A stretch of DNA of 64,000 nucleotides from Micromonospora okii (GCF_020884795.1 NZ_BBZF01000013.1:192485-256484), one strand, 5' to 3'; shown: positions 1 through 8,303, counted from the stretch's first letter. Notes: generated by a model not told the origin, from the letters alone. Program-made: numbers and translations.

Positions 1-205
1 CGCCGCCCACAACGCCATGCTCGCCGAGCTGTACGCGTCGGTCGGCGCGGCGCTGCGCAGCACGATCACGCAGGCGATGGGCGACGCGCTGGCGCCGGAG
101 CGGTACGTCGACCATGCCCGGCTGGTGGCCGCGATCCGCGCCGGCGACCCGGCCCTGGCGGCGCGCGAGGCCGGTGCTTTTCTGGAGCGCCGCCCAGGGG
201 AATAG
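1..205 (+). CDS. GntR-family regulator, FCD domain, C-terminal end only
   Basis: Only the last ~67 codons are in the window; the reading frame is open from base 2 to a TAG at 203-205. The residues form the final helices of an FCD ligand-binding domain, with the typical ending HARLVAAIRAGD...AREAGAFL preceded by an AHNAMLAELY helix. FCD proteins of the FadR subgroup bind DNA through an N-terminal winged helix, which is missing here because the gene starts upstream. The ligand cannot be inferred. mscL follows 39 bp downstream on the same strand, too far to assume co-transcription. Confidence 0.75.
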   Translation, partial: AAHNAMLAELYASVGAALRSTITQAMGDALAPERYVDHARLVAAIRAGDPALAAREAGAFLERRPGE

Positions 206-244
206 GTTGCCGGGAACGATGAACCGGACACCACGGGAGTACGG

Positions 245-718
245 ATGCTCAAGGGCTTCAAAGACTTCATCATGCGCGGCAACGTCGTCGACCTCGCGGT
301 CGGCGTCGTCATCGGCGCCGCCTTCACGGGCGTGGTCACCCAGCTCACCAAGTCGTTCCTGGAACCCCTGGTCAGGGTGCTGATCGTGCTGATCACGGGC
401 AACCCGAAGGGGCTCAGCGGCTCGACGCCGAAGTTCCGGGACATCCCGTTCGACTGGGTGGCGTTCGTCAACGCCCTGATCACCTTCCTGCTGACGGCGG
501 CGGCGCTGTACTTCCTGGTCGTCTTCCCGATGAACAAGCTGGCCGAGCGGCGGCACCGGGGCGAGGAGCCGCCGCCGAAGGCGCCGAGCGAGGAGGTCAA
601 GCTGCTCACCGAGATCCGCGACGCCCTGGTGGCCGCCGGCCACACCACCCCCGGCCAGCAGCGGGGCGCCCTGGACGACGTGCTCGGCCGCCGGCCGGAG
701 CCCCCCGCGCACCGCTGA
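245..718 (+). CDS. mscL: Large-conductance mechanosensitive channel MscL
   Basis: A 157-residue MscL homologue. The first 35 residues carry the family signature (MLKGFKDFIMRGNVVDLAVG, then VVIGAAFTGVV) covering the amphipathic N-terminal helix and pore-lining TM1. A second membrane span follows near residues 75-97 (LITFLLTAAALYFLVVFP), then a charged cytoplasmic tail with the conserved LLTEIRDAL helix. The channel is a homopentamer that opens under membrane tension to release solutes after hypo-osmotic shock. Length is within the family's 130-160 range, with a slightly long Pro/Arg-rich tail. A strong hairpin terminator follows, so it is probably monocistronic. Confidence 0.95.
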   Translation: MLKGFKDFIMRGNVVDLAVGVVIGAAFTGVVTQLTKSFLEPLVRVLIVLITGNPKGLSGSTPKFRDIPFDWVAFVNALITFLLTAAALYFLVVFPMNKLAERRHRGEEPPPKAPSEEVKLLTEIRDALVAAGHTTPGQQRGALDDVLGRRPEPPAHR

Positions 719-734
719 CCCGACCCGGCACACC

Positions 735-761
735 GGCCCCCACGGGATTCCCGTGGGGGCC
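735..761 (+). terminator. Hairpin terminator after mscL
   Basis: A perfect 12-bp stem (GGCCCCCACGGG, loop ATT, CCCGTGGGGGCC) starts 17 bp after the mscL stop. There is no T-tract, as is usual for high-GC actinomycete terminators. Confidence 0.75.
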
Positions 762-797
762 GACCCACGTCGTACACGTGTTCGATAGGGTCCGGTC

Positions 798-1058
798 ATG
801 GAGCAGCGTAAGCACTGGTGGAACGGCAAGTGGGGGCGGCTGGCGCGGCGGGACGTCTTCCTCCGCGCGGACGGCGACCGGTGGCACGTCGAGCAGCGGG
901 CCGGCGGGGCCGAGGGCGTCTCCCGGTTCTACGAGCACCCGAGCGTCGAGGAGGCGGAGGAGACCGTCCGCGCGCTGCTCGCCGGCGCCGACGGCTGGCG
1001 GGAGCTGTCGCCCCGCCCACCGGACGCGTGGCACCCGACGCCCGACGCCCGCCCCTGA
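798..1058 (+). CDS. Small hypothetical protein, 86 aa
   Basis: An 86-residue cytosolic protein beginning MEQRKHWWNGKWGRLARRDV, with alternating charged and aromatic residues and a C-terminal EEAEETVRALLAG helix. The middle (DVFLRADGDRWHVEQR...) suggests a short beta-meander. No catalytic motif, signal peptide or membrane span is visible. It lies between the mscL terminator and another small gene on the same strand. I do not recognise a named family; conserved short proteins of this look occur in Micromonospora. Function unknown. Confidence 0.6.
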   Translation: MEQRKHWWNGKWGRLARRDVFLRADGDRWHVEQRAGGAEGVSRFYEHPSVEEAEETVRALLAGADGWRELSPRPPDAWHPTPDARP

Positions 1059-1103
1059 CCGGGGCGGTGTTTAGCCGGCGGGCGGCCCGGGAACCGCGCC
1101 AGG

Positions 1104-1478
1104 ATGGAGCAGCAGGGCACCGACCAGCAGGCGACCATCTCCCGCGTCACCACCGGCATGGCCGTGGTGGACGTGACCGGCGCGGAGGTCGGCACCGTCG
1201 ATCTCGTCCAGCGGGGCGACCCGAACGCGGTGACCGTGCAGGCACCCGCCGCCGACCCGGGCGGCAGCCTGGACGAGTTGATCGAGTCGGCGGCTGTCGA
1301 GGAGCCGGACGTGCCGGCCGACCTGGCCGCCCGCCTGCTGCGTACCGGCTACCTGAAGGTCTCCACCGACCTCGCTCCGACCGGCGCCGTCTACGTGCTG
1401 GCCGACCAGATCGCCGGCGTCGCCGACGGCCGGGTACGCCTCGACGTCCCCGCCACGAGCCTCCCCCCGGAGGAATAG
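1104..1478 (+). CDS. PRC-barrel/DUF2171-like small protein
   Basis: A 124-residue soluble protein. Residues 18-35 (GMAVVDVTGAEVGTVD) and the end (YVLADQIAGVADGRVRLDVP) match the layout of PRC-barrel and DUF2171 proteins, in which a strand reading V-D-x-x-G-x-x-V-G-x-V is followed by a ligand-site loop and a closing strand. Such domains appear in stress-associated actinobacterial proteins and in RNA-processing proteins. The central segment is acidic. The gene is convergent with the benE-like gene, ending 57 bp from its stop. Family assignment is from pattern only. Confidence 0.6.
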   Translation: MEQQGTDQQATISRVTTGMAVVDVTGAEVGTVDLVQRGDPNAVTVQAPAADPGGSLDELIESAAVEEPDVPADLAARLLRTGYLKVSTDLAPTGAVYVLADQIAGVADGRVRLDVPATSLPPEE

Positions 1479-1534
1479 GCCAGCCCCTACGGTGGACGGG
1501 GGTACATCCACCGTCTCTCCGACGTGGAGCCGGC

Positions 1535-2791
1535 CTACTCGCTCGCTCGGGCAGCCGGGGTCGGTACGGGCGGGGTCGGGGCGTCCGGGATCGGGGGCGC
1601 GCCACGCTGGGCCTCGGCGTCCGGGCCCTCGGCGTCCGGGGTCGGGCGGCGGCGGAAGAGGAGCAGCATCAGCCAGCCGGCGAGCAGCCCCCAGAACGCG
1701 CCGCCGACGCCGAGCAGGCTCACCCCGGAGGCGGTCACCACGAAGGTCACCACTGCGGCCTCCCGCGCCTGCGGGTCGGCGACCGCCGCCGACACCGCGC
1801 CGGCCAGCGCGGCGAGCAGCGCGAGCCCGGCGACCGCCTCGATCAGCACCGGCGGGGAGAGCAGCACCAGGGCGGTGGCGACGCCCGCGCCGAGGCCGAG
1901 CAGGGCCAGCCCCAGCCCGGCGGTGACCGAGGCGACCCAGCGGCGCTCCGGGTCCGGGTGGGCGTCCGGGCCGGCGGCCAGCGCGGCGGTGATCGCGGCC
2001 AGATTGACCGCGTGCCCGCCGACCGGAGCGCCGAGGGCGCTGGCCAGGCCGGTGACGCGCAGCGCGGCGCCGAGCGGCGGCCGGTAGCCGTAGCCGCGCA
2101 GCACCGCGATCCCGGGGACGTTCTGCGCGGCCATGGTGACCAGGAAGAGCGGGAGCGCCAGCCCGACCACCGCCGGAACCGTCCACTCGGGCGCGGTGAG
2201 GGTGAACACCGGCTTCAGGCCGGACGCGCCGAGCCCGCCCGGCGTGGTCAGCGCGATGGCGACCCCGGCCGCCACCAGCGCGGCGGGCACCGCCCAGCGG
2301 CGGGCGAACCGGTGCAGGACCAGCCAGGTGACGACCACCGGCGCGGCCAGCGCCGGCACCTCGACCAGGGCGCGGACCGGCGCGGTGCACAGCGGCAGGA
2401 GCACGCCGGCCAGCATCGCGCCGGCGATCGGGCCGGGGATGGCGGCCACCGCCCGGCCCAGCGCCGGGAAGAGCCCGGCGGCGACGATCAGCAGCCCGCA
2501 CACGACGAACGCGCCGACCGCCGCCGGCCAGCCGCCGGGGACCGGACCGGTGGCCGCCAGCAGCGCCGCGCCGGGGGTGGACCAGGCGATCGCCATCGGC
2601 AGCCGGTGCCGCAGCCCCAGCCACACCGCGCAGACACCGGAGGCGACGCTGACCGCGAGCAGCCCGGAGGCGGCCTGGCTCTCGTCGGCACCGACGGCGC
2701 GCAGCCCGGCGAGCACCACGGTGAACGAGCTGGCGAAGCCGACGAGCGCGGTCACCAGCCCGGCGAGCACCGGTTGCAGCAGGCCGGCCAC
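1535..2791 (-). CDS. benE: BenE-family benzoate/aromatic acid:H+ symporter-like membrane protein
   Basis: A 418-residue polytopic protein with about 11-12 hydrophobic spans separated by short Arg-rich loops, matching the BenE family. Conserved stretches include SSFTVVLAGLRAVGA, the STPGAALL segment in TM3 and PGPIAGAMLAGVLLP. BenE proteins import benzoate-type acids, but no catabolic genes are adjacent, so the substrate is open. I place the start at the GTG at 2791 because GGAGGGGAG sits 6 nt upstream; the frame stays open to an ATG at 2839, but that extension would encode the palindromic operator at 2806-2821. Ends with an Ala/Pro-rich tail. Confidence 0.8.
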   Translation of the reverse strand: MAGLLQPVLAGLVTALVGFASSFTVVLAGLRAVGADESQAASGLLAVSVASGVCAVWLGLRHRLPMAIAWSTPGAALLAATGPVPGGWPAAVGAFVVCGLLIVAAGLFPALGRAVAAIPGPIAGAMLAGVLLPLCTAPVRALVEVPALAAPVVVTWLVLHRFARRWAVPAALVAAGVAIALTTPGGLGASGLKPVFTLTAPEWTVPAVVGLALPLFLVTMAAQNVPGIAVLRGYGYRPPLGAALRVTGLASALGAPVGGHAVNLAAITAALAAGPDAHPDPERRWVASVTAGLGLALLGLGAGVATALVLLSPPVLIEAVAGLALLAALAGAVSAAVADPQAREAAVVTFVVTASGVSLLGVGGAFWGLLAGWLMLLLFRRRPTPDAEGPDAEAQRGAPPIPDAPTPPVPTPAARASE

Positions 2792-2805
2792 GTCTCCCCT
2801 CCACT

Positions 2806-2821
2806 GTTCCGTGTACGGAAC
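2806..2821. promoter_or_regulatory. Perfect palindrome GTTCCGTGTACGGAAC upstream of benE-like gene
   Basis: Two 7-bp arms (GTTCCGT / ACGGAAC) around a GT centre, 15 bp upstream of the preferred benE-like GTG start and in the gap shared with the divergent PP2C gene. The form is typical of TetR-type operators in actinomycetes. No regulator gene is adjacent, so the binding protein is unknown. Confidence 0.6.
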
Positions 2822-2984
2822 GGAAGCGTGTAGCACCATAGCGGGGTGGAACCACTGACCGCCCGCCGCTCCGGGTCGGGCCCCTGCCCGGGGCCGGGGT
2901 CAGGGCTGCCGGACGCGTCATTCTTTTCACCCCACGCAGCAGTGCGTAGAGACGGCGGCCGGTTCTTCTTGGCAAGCTTGTCCC

Positions 2985-3704
2985 ATGACGCTGATCCTCC
3001 GCTCGGCCATCCTCAACGACGTCGGCCTCGTCAGGAACAACAACGAGGATTCCGCCCTCGCCGGTGACCGTCTGGTCGCGGTCGCCGACGGGATGGGTGG
3101 CCTGCCGGCCGGTGAGGTGGCGAGTGAGATCGTCATCCGCATCCTCGACGAGCTGGACCCGCCGACCACCACCGAGGGCGCCGCCGACGCGCTGCGGGCC
3201 GTGGTGAGCACTGCAAACCAGCGCATCCGCGCCGCCATCACCGTCGATCCGGCCCGCGAGGGCATGGGTACGACGCTCACCGCCGGCCTGCTCGCCGGCG
3301 ACGTCCTGGTCCTCGCCCAGGTCGGGGACTCCCGCTGTTACCTGCTGCGGAACAACGAGCTGGCCCAGCTCACCCGCGACGACACGTTCGTGCAGGCGCT
3401 GGTCGACCAAGGCGCGCTCTCCCCCGACCAGGCGCGGCACCACCCGCAGCGGTCGCTGGTGACGCGGGCGGTGCAGGGCGCCGACGCGCCCCCGGCGGTC
3501 GGCTCGCTCACCGTCTTCGCCGGTGACCGGCTGCTGCTGTGCAGCGACGGCCTGTCGGACTACGTGGACGATGCCGCGATCGCCGCCGCCCTGGCCACGT
3601 ACGGCGACCGGCAGCAGTGCGGCGAGCAGTTGGTGAAGCTCGCCCACCAGGCCGGCGCGCCGGACAACGTGACCGTCGTCGTCTCGGACGTCACGGCGGC
3701 CTGA
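2985..3704 (+). CDS. PP2C-family serine/threonine protein phosphatase
   Basis: A 239-residue stand-alone PP2C (PPM) domain. Visible motifs in order: VRNNNEDS near residue 17, VAVADGMGG (metal-binding Asp) near 34-42, GTTLTAGLL, QVGDSRCYLL, the HHPQRSLVTRAV loop, LLLCSDGLSD, and the C-terminal DNVTVVV. All expected metal-coordinating aspartates are present. It dephosphorylates Ser/Thr phosphoproteins, typically opposing PknA/PknB-type kinases. There is no membrane span, unlike the PstP of the cell-division locus, and no kinase gene nearby. The ATG at 2985 gives the normal family N-terminus. Confidence 0.92.
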   Translation: MTLILRSAILNDVGLVRNNNEDSALAGDRLVAVADGMGGLPAGEVASEIVIRILDELDPPTTTEGAADALRAVVSTANQRIRAAITVDPAREGMGTTLTAGLLAGDVLVLAQVGDSRCYLLRNNELAQLTRDDTFVQALVDQGALSPDQARHHPQRSLVTRAVQGADAPPAVGSLTVFAGDRLLLCSDGLSDYVDDAAIAAALATYGDRQQCGEQLVKLAHQAGAPDNVTVVVSDVTAA

Positions 3705-3793
3705 CCGGCGCGACCGCCGCCTGACCCGCGCGATCGCCGCCGGACCCCTGCGGGCGGGCACCCGCGCCCCGGTAGGTGGTTGTGCAAGCTAGA

Positions 3794-3804
3794 TAGCGCC
3801 GCTA
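3794..3804. promoter_or_regulatory. Short palindrome TAGCGCCGCTA before padR
   Basis: TAGC-GCC-GCTA lies 11 bp upstream of the padR ATG, inside a larger CTAG(N9)CTAG arrangement (3789-3805). PadR proteins commonly bind their own promoters at such sites, so this may be an autoregulatory operator. Short arms make it tentative. Confidence 0.35.
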
Positions 3805-3815
3805 GTGTCTCCACC

Positions 3816-4154
3816 ATGGACATCGAGCGTCGGGGCCAGTGGCTGCGCGGCGTGCTCGACCTCTGCGTGCTCGGCCTGCTCCGCGACCGGGAGTCCTACG
3901 GCTACCAGCTCGCCCAGGCACTCGACGCGGCCGGGATCGGGCCGATCCAGGGCGGCACGCTCTACCCCGTGCTGCTGCGCCTGCAACGCACCGGGCTGGT
4001 CACCGCGCAGTGGCGGGAGGGCGCGGCCGGGCCGGCCCGCAAGTACTACCGGATCACCGAGGACGGGCGGGCGGCGCTGCGCCAGGGCGGGCGGGACTGG
4101 GTCACCTTCGTCCGGCCGGTGACCGGGCTCGTCGCGGAAGGGGTCGACGAATGA
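3816..4154 (+). CDS. PadR-family transcriptional regulator
   Basis: A 112-residue winged-helix protein. The PadR signature reads LDLCVLGLLRDRESYGYQLA near residues 10-30, then GGTLYPVLLRLQRTGLV (recognition helix) and the wing with RKYYRITEDGR. The ATG at 3816 is preferred over an in-frame codon 36 nt upstream because the latter would put the palindromic promoter element inside the gene. Its stop overlaps the ATG of the next gene (ATGA), giving a padR-ATPase-permease operon. PadR repressors next to ABC exporters usually repress that exporter until an inducing compound binds. Confidence 0.9.
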   Translation: MDIERRGQWLRGVLDLCVLGLLRDRESYGYQLAQALDAAGIGPIQGGTLYPVLLRLQRTGLVTAQWREGAAGPARKYYRITEDGRAALRQGGRDWVTFVRPVTGLVAEGVDE

Positions 4155-5005
4155 ACGCCGACGATTGGCTGCGCGCGTTCGCGGCCGAGCTGCACCACCG
4201 GCGGGTGCGGCCCGACGACGCCCGGCACGTCGTCGCGGAGGCCGCCACCCACCTGCGCGACGGCGGCGGCGACCCGACCGTCGTGTTCGGACCTCCCGGC
4301 CGGTACGCCGCCGCCATCGCCGAGAGCGTCGGCGCGGCACCGCCGCCCGCGCCGTCGGCGCCCGGCCCGGTCCGGCTGCACGCGAGGGGCATCACCAAGC
4401 GGTACGGCCGACGCACCGTGCTCCGCGACGCCGGGCTGACCGTCCGGGCCGGACAGATCGCGGCGGTCGTCGGCGCGAACGGCTGCGGCAAGAGCACCTT
4501 CCTGCGGATCTGCGCCGGCCTGGTCTCCCCCGACGCGGGCGAGGTGACCGTCGGCAGCCGGCTGGGCTACTGCCCGCAGCAGGGCGGCACGGCCGACTTC
4601 CTCCTCCCCGACGAGCACTTCGTGCTGGTCGGGGCCGGGCTCGGCCTGGCCCGGGGCCCCGCCCGCCGGGCGGGCCGGGCGGCGGCCCGGCAGCTCGGCT
4701 GGGACACCCCCGGCGACGTGCTGACCCGGCATCTCTCCGGCGGCACCCGGCAGAAGCTCAACCTGACCATGTCCACCCTCACCGAGCCGGACGTGCTGCT
4801 GCTCGACGAGCCCTACCAGGGCTTCGACCGGGGCACGTACGTCGACTTCTGGGATCAGCTCGGCCGGCTGCGCGACGCCGGCCGGGCCATCGTGGTGGTG
4901 ACCCACCTGCTCGACCGGCTCGACCGGGTGGACCTCGTCCTCGACCTCACCCCGGCGGGCGGGACGGATCGCAACGGGGACGCCGGGTGGGGAGGACGGG
5001 CGTGA
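4151..5005 (+). CDS. ABC transporter ATP-binding protein with N-terminal HAAS-like segment
   Basis: A 284-residue protein. Residues 1-65 form a helical segment of the HAAS type often seen beside PadR (WLRAFAAELHHRRVRPDDAR...AATHLRD...PGRYAAAIAES). The ABC domain follows: Walker A GANGCGKST near 107-115, a Q-loop at YCPQQGG, the signature LSGGTRQKLNL near 194, Walker B LLLLDEPYQG near 217 and an H-loop at VVTHLLD. The start is the ATGA overlap with padR. Its stop overlaps the permease GTG (GTGA). Together they should form a type-2 ABC exporter of the drug or lipid type; substrate unknown. Confidence 0.9.
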   Translation: MNADDWLRAFAAELHHRRVRPDDARHVVAEAATHLRDGGGDPTVVFGPPGRYAAAIAESVGAAPPPAPSAPGPVRLHARGITKRYGRRTVLRDAGLTVRAGQIAAVVGANGCGKSTFLRICAGLVSPDAGEVTVGSRLGYCPQQGGTADFLLPDEHFVLVGAGLGLARGPARRAGRAAARQLGWDTPGDVLTRHLSGGTRQKLNLTMSTLTEPDVLLLDEPYQGFDRGTYVDFWDQLGRLRDAGRAIVVVTHLLDRLDRVDLVLDLTPAGGTDRNGDAGWGGRA

Positions 5006-5694
5006 ACCGACTGCTGACCGTCGCCGAGATGACCCTGCGGGAGCTGCTGCGCCGCCGGGGCGTGCTGGCGCTCATGCTGCTGCTCCCGCTCACCTTCTAC
5101 CTGATCCGGCGGGACGCCTACGTCGGGCAGTCGGTGCGCTCGCTGATGCTCGGCATCAGTTGGGCGGTGAGCACGGCCGCCCTCTTCGCCACCGGCGCCG
5201 CCCGGGAGCTGGAGCCGAGGCTCCGCCTGGCCGGCTACCGCCCGCACCACCTCTACCTCGGCCGGATGCTCGGACTGTGGGCGGCGGGGCTGGCCATCGC
5301 CCTCCCGTTCTTCCTGATCGTCGTGTTCGACGCCCCCGGCCTGCGGCACGGCGGGGTGGCCGCCGCGATGCTCTGCTGCGTCGCCATCGCCCCGCCGCTG
5401 GGCATCCTGATCGGGGCCCTGCTCCCGCGCGAGCTGGAGGGCACCCTGCTGCTGCTCGTCATCGTGACCGTGCAGATGCTGATCGACCCGGCCGGCACCG
5501 GCGCGAAGCTCACCCCGTTCTGGTCGAGCCGGGAGATCGGCACCTGGGCCGTGGACCACACCGACGACGGGTACCTCACCCGGGGCGTGGCGCACGGCCT
5601 CGTGGTCACCGTCGGCATGATCATCGCGGTCGCCGCCGTGTCCAGCATCCGGCTGCGCCGCCGCCGGCACCTGCGGCACCTGCCCGTCGGATGA
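5002..5694 (+). CDS. ABC transporter permease
   Basis: A 230-residue membrane protein with six predicted spans, beginning VNRLLTVAEMTLRELLRRRG. This is the ABC2-type permease layout: an N-terminal amphipathic helix, TM1 within VLALMLLLPLTFYLI, then paired spans and a C-terminal Arg-rich tail. The GTG start overlaps the ATPase stop by 4 nt. One ATPase and one permease imply a transporter built from two copies of each. ZIP-like gene follows after 40 bp. Confidence 0.85.
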   Translation: MNRLLTVAEMTLRELLRRRGVLALMLLLPLTFYLIRRDAYVGQSVRSLMLGISWAVSTAALFATGAARELEPRLRLAGYRPHHLYLGRMLGLWAAGLAIALPFFLIVVFDAPGLRHGGVAAAMLCCVAIAPPLGILIGALLPRELEGTLLLLVIVTVQMLIDPAGTGAKLTPFWSSREIGTWAVDHTDDGYLTRGVAHGLVVTVGMIIAVAAVSSIRLRRRRHLRHLPVG

Positions 5695-5734
5695 TCTTGT
5701 TTCGCCGCCGCAGGCCCCGGGTACCGTCCGCCGA

Positions 5735-6484
5735 ATGCCGGAATGGTTGCAGGCGGGAGGCTGGGGGCTGCTGGCCGGGTCGGCCCTGCTGCTCGGGGCG
5801 GCGCTGGGCTGGTTCGCGCCGGTCCCCCGCCGCCTCAGCGCGTCGATCATGGCCTTCGGGGCCGGGGTGCTCATCTCCGCCGTCTCCTTCGAGCTGGTCG
5901 CCGACGCCCACGAGCGGGGCGGGCTGCTGCCGACCGCGCTCGGGACGGCCGGCGGCGCGCTGGCCTACACCGGGGCGAACGTGCTGCTGGCCCGGCGGGG
6001 CGCGCGGCACCGCAAGCGCTCCGGCGACCAGCAGCCCTCGGAGCGGGAGCAGCCGGGCTCGGGCTCGGCGATCGCGGTCGGCGCGCTGCTCGACGGCGTA
6101 CCCGAGTCGGTGGTGATCGGCGCGAGCCTGCTCACCGGCGGCACGGTCAGCCTGGTCACGGTCGCCGCGGTCTTCCTCAGCAACGTGCCGGAGGGCCTGT
6201 CCAGCGCGACCGGGATGCGCCAGGCCGGCCGGTCCCGGGGGTACGTCTTCGCGCTGTGGGCCGGGATCGCACTGGTCAGCGGCCTCGCGGCGCTGGCCGG
6301 GTACGCCCTGCTGGGCGACGCGCCGCCGGAGGTGCTCGCCGCGATCACGGCGCTGGCGGCCGGGGCGATCCTCGCCATGATCACCGACACCATGATCCCC
6401 GAGGCGTTCGAGGACGCCCACCTCCTCGTCGGCCTGATCACCGTCGCCGGTTTCCTCACCGCCTTCGCCCTCTCGCACGCCTGA
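5735..6484 (+). CDS. ZIP-family (ZupT-like) divalent metal transporter
   Basis: A 249-residue polytopic protein with about eight spans and a hydrophilic Arg/Ser/Gln-rich loop near residues 87-110 (RKRSGDQQPSEREQPG), the position of the cytoplasmic loop in ZIP proteins. Conserved ZIP features include GALLDGVPESVVIG and LSNVPEGLSSATG, where the polar/acidic residues of TM4 and TM5 form the metal site in the family. The canonical His of the H-x-x-x-P-E-G motif appears replaced by Ser (SNVPEG), so metal selectivity may differ. It ends 12 bp from the convergent SDR gene. Confidence 0.75.
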   Translation: MPEWLQAGGWGLLAGSALLLGAALGWFAPVPRRLSASIMAFGAGVLISAVSFELVADAHERGGLLPTALGTAGGALAYTGANVLLARRGARHRKRSGDQQPSEREQPGSGSAIAVGALLDGVPESVVIGASLLTGGTVSLVTVAAVFLSNVPEGLSSATGMRQAGRSRGYVFALWAGIALVSGLAALAGYALLGDAPPEVLAAITALAAGAILAMITDTMIPEAFEDAHLLVGLITVAGFLTAFALSHA

Positions 6485-6496
6485 CGGCCCCCGTCG

Positions 6497-7579
6497 TCAG
6501 TACGGGTTGCCGTGCCCGGCGGGTCGCGCCCTCACCAGGCCACCCGGGCGGCCCGGCAGGCCCGGGGCGGCGGACAACGGCGGGCTGTGCGTGTGGCCGC
6601 CGTGGGCCATGCCGGCGAACAGGTCACGCAGGGCGGTCAGCGCGTCCACCCTCGGCCGCCAGCCCAGCTCGGCCTCGGCCCGCTCGCTGGACATCAGCGG
6701 GGCGTTCAGGGCCAGCTCCACCCACCCGGCGTCGATCGGTTGCAGCCGGGCCCGCCAGGTCAGCGCCGCCGCGCCGCGCAGCACCGGGGCCGCGACCGGC
6801 ACCGTCCAGCCGTGGAAGTGCCGGGCCACCAGCTCCGGGGTGAGCACCGGGTCGGCCGCCAGGTTGAACGCGCCCCGCGCATCGCCCAGCACCGCCCGCG
6901 CGTACGCGTCGGCCACGTCGTCGGTGTGCACCGCCTGCATCCGCAGCCGACGGTGGGCGGGCACCAGCGGGATGCGGCCGTAGCGGAGCAACCGGACCGG
7001 GGCCAGCGGCCCGAGGAAGTAGCGGGTGATCTCGGTGCCGGCGTCCCGCTGGAAGTTCAGGCCGGGCCGCAGCCGCACCACCCGCAGCCCCGGGTGCGCC
7101 CGCTCGGCGTCGTCGAGCAGCGCCTCCACGTCCGCCTTGTCCCGGCTGTACGACGAGCCGTGCACCCCGGTCGCCGGCCACCGCTCGCTGACCGGGTGGT
7201 CCTTCGGCCCTGGGGCGTAGACGCCGACCGACGAGGCGTACACGAGGGCGGGCACCTTCGCCCGGAGCACCGCGTCGACCACCGCGCGGCTGCCGCCGAC
7301 GTTGGTGCGGCGCAGCACCCGCTGGTCGTGGCTGGGCTGGATCTGCCAGGCCAGGTGCACCACCGCGTCCGCCCCGGCGAAGATCGTCGCCAGCTTCTCG
7401 GCCGCCCCCGGCGCGCCGACGTCGCAGGAGTGCCACCGCACCGCGTCGTACGGCTCGCCCGCGTCCGGGCCGGGCAGCCGCCGGGCCACCCCGACCAGCT
7501 CCACGTCCCGCTCCCGGCGCAGCCGGCGCACCAGCGCGGTACCGGCGTTCCCGCTCGCCCCCACCACCACGATCCGCAT
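6497..7579 (-). CDS. NAD(P)-dependent epimerase/dehydratase (extended SDR)
   Basis: A 360-residue extended short-chain dehydrogenase. The Rossmann motif GASGNAGTALVRRL sits at residues 7-20, followed by VVHLAWQ, a serine strand VYASSVGVY, and the catalytic Y-x-x-x-K as YSRDK. A substrate-binding C-terminal half follows, with LNFQRDAGTEI and the HTDDVADAYARA element common in sugar-nucleotide and hydroxysteroid relatives. The last ~30 residues are a Gly/Pro/His-rich tail of uncertain role. The substrate cannot be predicted. Confidence 0.85.
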   Translation of the reverse strand: MRIVVVGASGNAGTALVRRLRRERDVELVGVARRLPGPDAGEPYDAVRWHSCDVGAPGAAEKLATIFAGADAVVHLAWQIQPSHDQRVLRRTNVGGSRAVVDAVLRAKVPALVYASSVGVYAPGPKDHPVSERWPATGVHGSSYSRDKADVEALLDDAERAHPGLRVVRLRPGLNFQRDAGTEITRYFLGPLAPVRLLRYGRIPLVPAHRRLRMQAVHTDDVADAYARAVLGDARGAFNLAADPVLTPELVARHFHGWTVPVAAPVLRGAAALTWRARLQPIDAGWVELALNAPLMSSERAEAELGWRPRVDALTALRDLFAGMAHGGHTHSPPLSAAPGLPGRPGGLVRARPAGHGNPY

Positions 7580-7650
7580 ACCGGGCCGGTACCCGCTGCG
7601 GCGTGCCCGAATCCCCGGTCAGGGAGTCGGGCACGAGCCCCGTCCTGCTC

Positions 7651-8052
7651 TCAGCAGGCGGCGACCAGTCGGATCTCGCAACGAACACCACTCGCCTTGG
7701 CGAGCCGACCGTCGCCGGTCACGAGCGGGCAGGCGAGCAGCTCGGCCGCTGCCACGTACGCCGCGTCGTACGCCGAGACGTTGCCCCGCAGTCGCCACAT
7801 CCGATCGAGCAGCATGGTGGCGTTGAGCTCGTCGATGACCAGCGAGGGCAGCACCTCGATCGCCTCCTGGGCACGAGGCAGGTCGAGCTTCCCCGCGAGC
7901 ACCTTGCCCCTGATGACGGACATGACCTCGATCAGCAGGTGGCCGGGCGCCGCCCAGTGCGGGTCCCGACTCAGCTCGGCCCGGGCCGCGTCACCCACCG
8001 GCCCGTCGTCGACCAGGGCGTCGACCAGGACGGACGCGTCCACGACTATCAC
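7651..8052 (-). CDS. VapC-type PIN-domain ribonuclease toxin
   Basis: A 133-residue PIN domain. The acidic metal-binding set is visible: VVDASVLVDAL (Asp near residue 5), a Glu in LLIEVMSVIRG, SAYDAAYVAAAE (Asp near 97) and PLVTGDGRLA (Asp near 115). VapC toxins cleave specific tRNAs or rRNA when released from the antitoxin. The start is a GTG overlapping the antitoxin stop as GTGA, the usual coupling for vapBC. Confidence 0.9.
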   Translation of the reverse strand: MIVVDASVLVDALVDDGPVGDAARAELSRDPHWAAPGHLLIEVMSVIRGKVLAGKLDLPRAQEAIEVLPSLVIDELNATMLLDRMWRLRGNVSAYDAAYVAAAELLACPLVTGDGRLAKASGVRCEIRLVAAC

Positions 8053-8303
8053 GCGGCATCTCCCCAGGGTGCTCGCCGCTCCCGCTGGTCGTTCAGTTCG
8101 GACGCGCTCTCTCCGGGAAGCGACCGGGTGCCGTCCGACCTACCCGCGAAACGGTCGAGTAACGCCGTGTTGCGCAGGCGTCGGGCCTGCGTCTCGACCA
8201 AGTCGAGCAGGTACGCCTGGAGCGACATCCCGCGCGCCTTGGCCTGGGCCGCGAGGACATCCCGCACATCTTCCGGCACGTCACGGATCTGAAGGGCAAC
8301 CAT
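8049..8303 (-). CDS. VapB/FitA-type antitoxin, ribbon-helix-helix
   Basis: An 84-residue antitoxin. The N-terminus MVALQIRDVPEDVRDVLAAQ is a FitA-like ribbon-helix-helix DNA-binding arm (strand VALQIRDVP, two helices to about residue 45). The C-terminal half (RDGTRSLPGESASELNDQRERR type) is the disordered toxin-neutralising segment. I choose the ATG at 8303; another in-frame ATG at 8318 lies inside the palindromic element and would add five residues before the ribbon. It precedes vapC with a 4-nt overlap. Promoter autoregulation by the VapBC complex is expected. Confidence 0.85.
   Translation of the reverse strand: MVALQIRDVPEDVRDVLAAQAKARGMSLQAYLLDLVETQARRLRNTALLDRFAGRSDGTRSLPGESASELNDQRERRAPWGDAA

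Noticed and set aside
1071..3761. Very long open frames antisense to benE and PP2C (896 aa), and similar long frames antisense to the giant ATPase, nrdA and GH65 genes
   Set aside because: Arg/Gly/Ala-rich translations without family motifs; they mirror well-supported genes and are a normal effect of high GC content.
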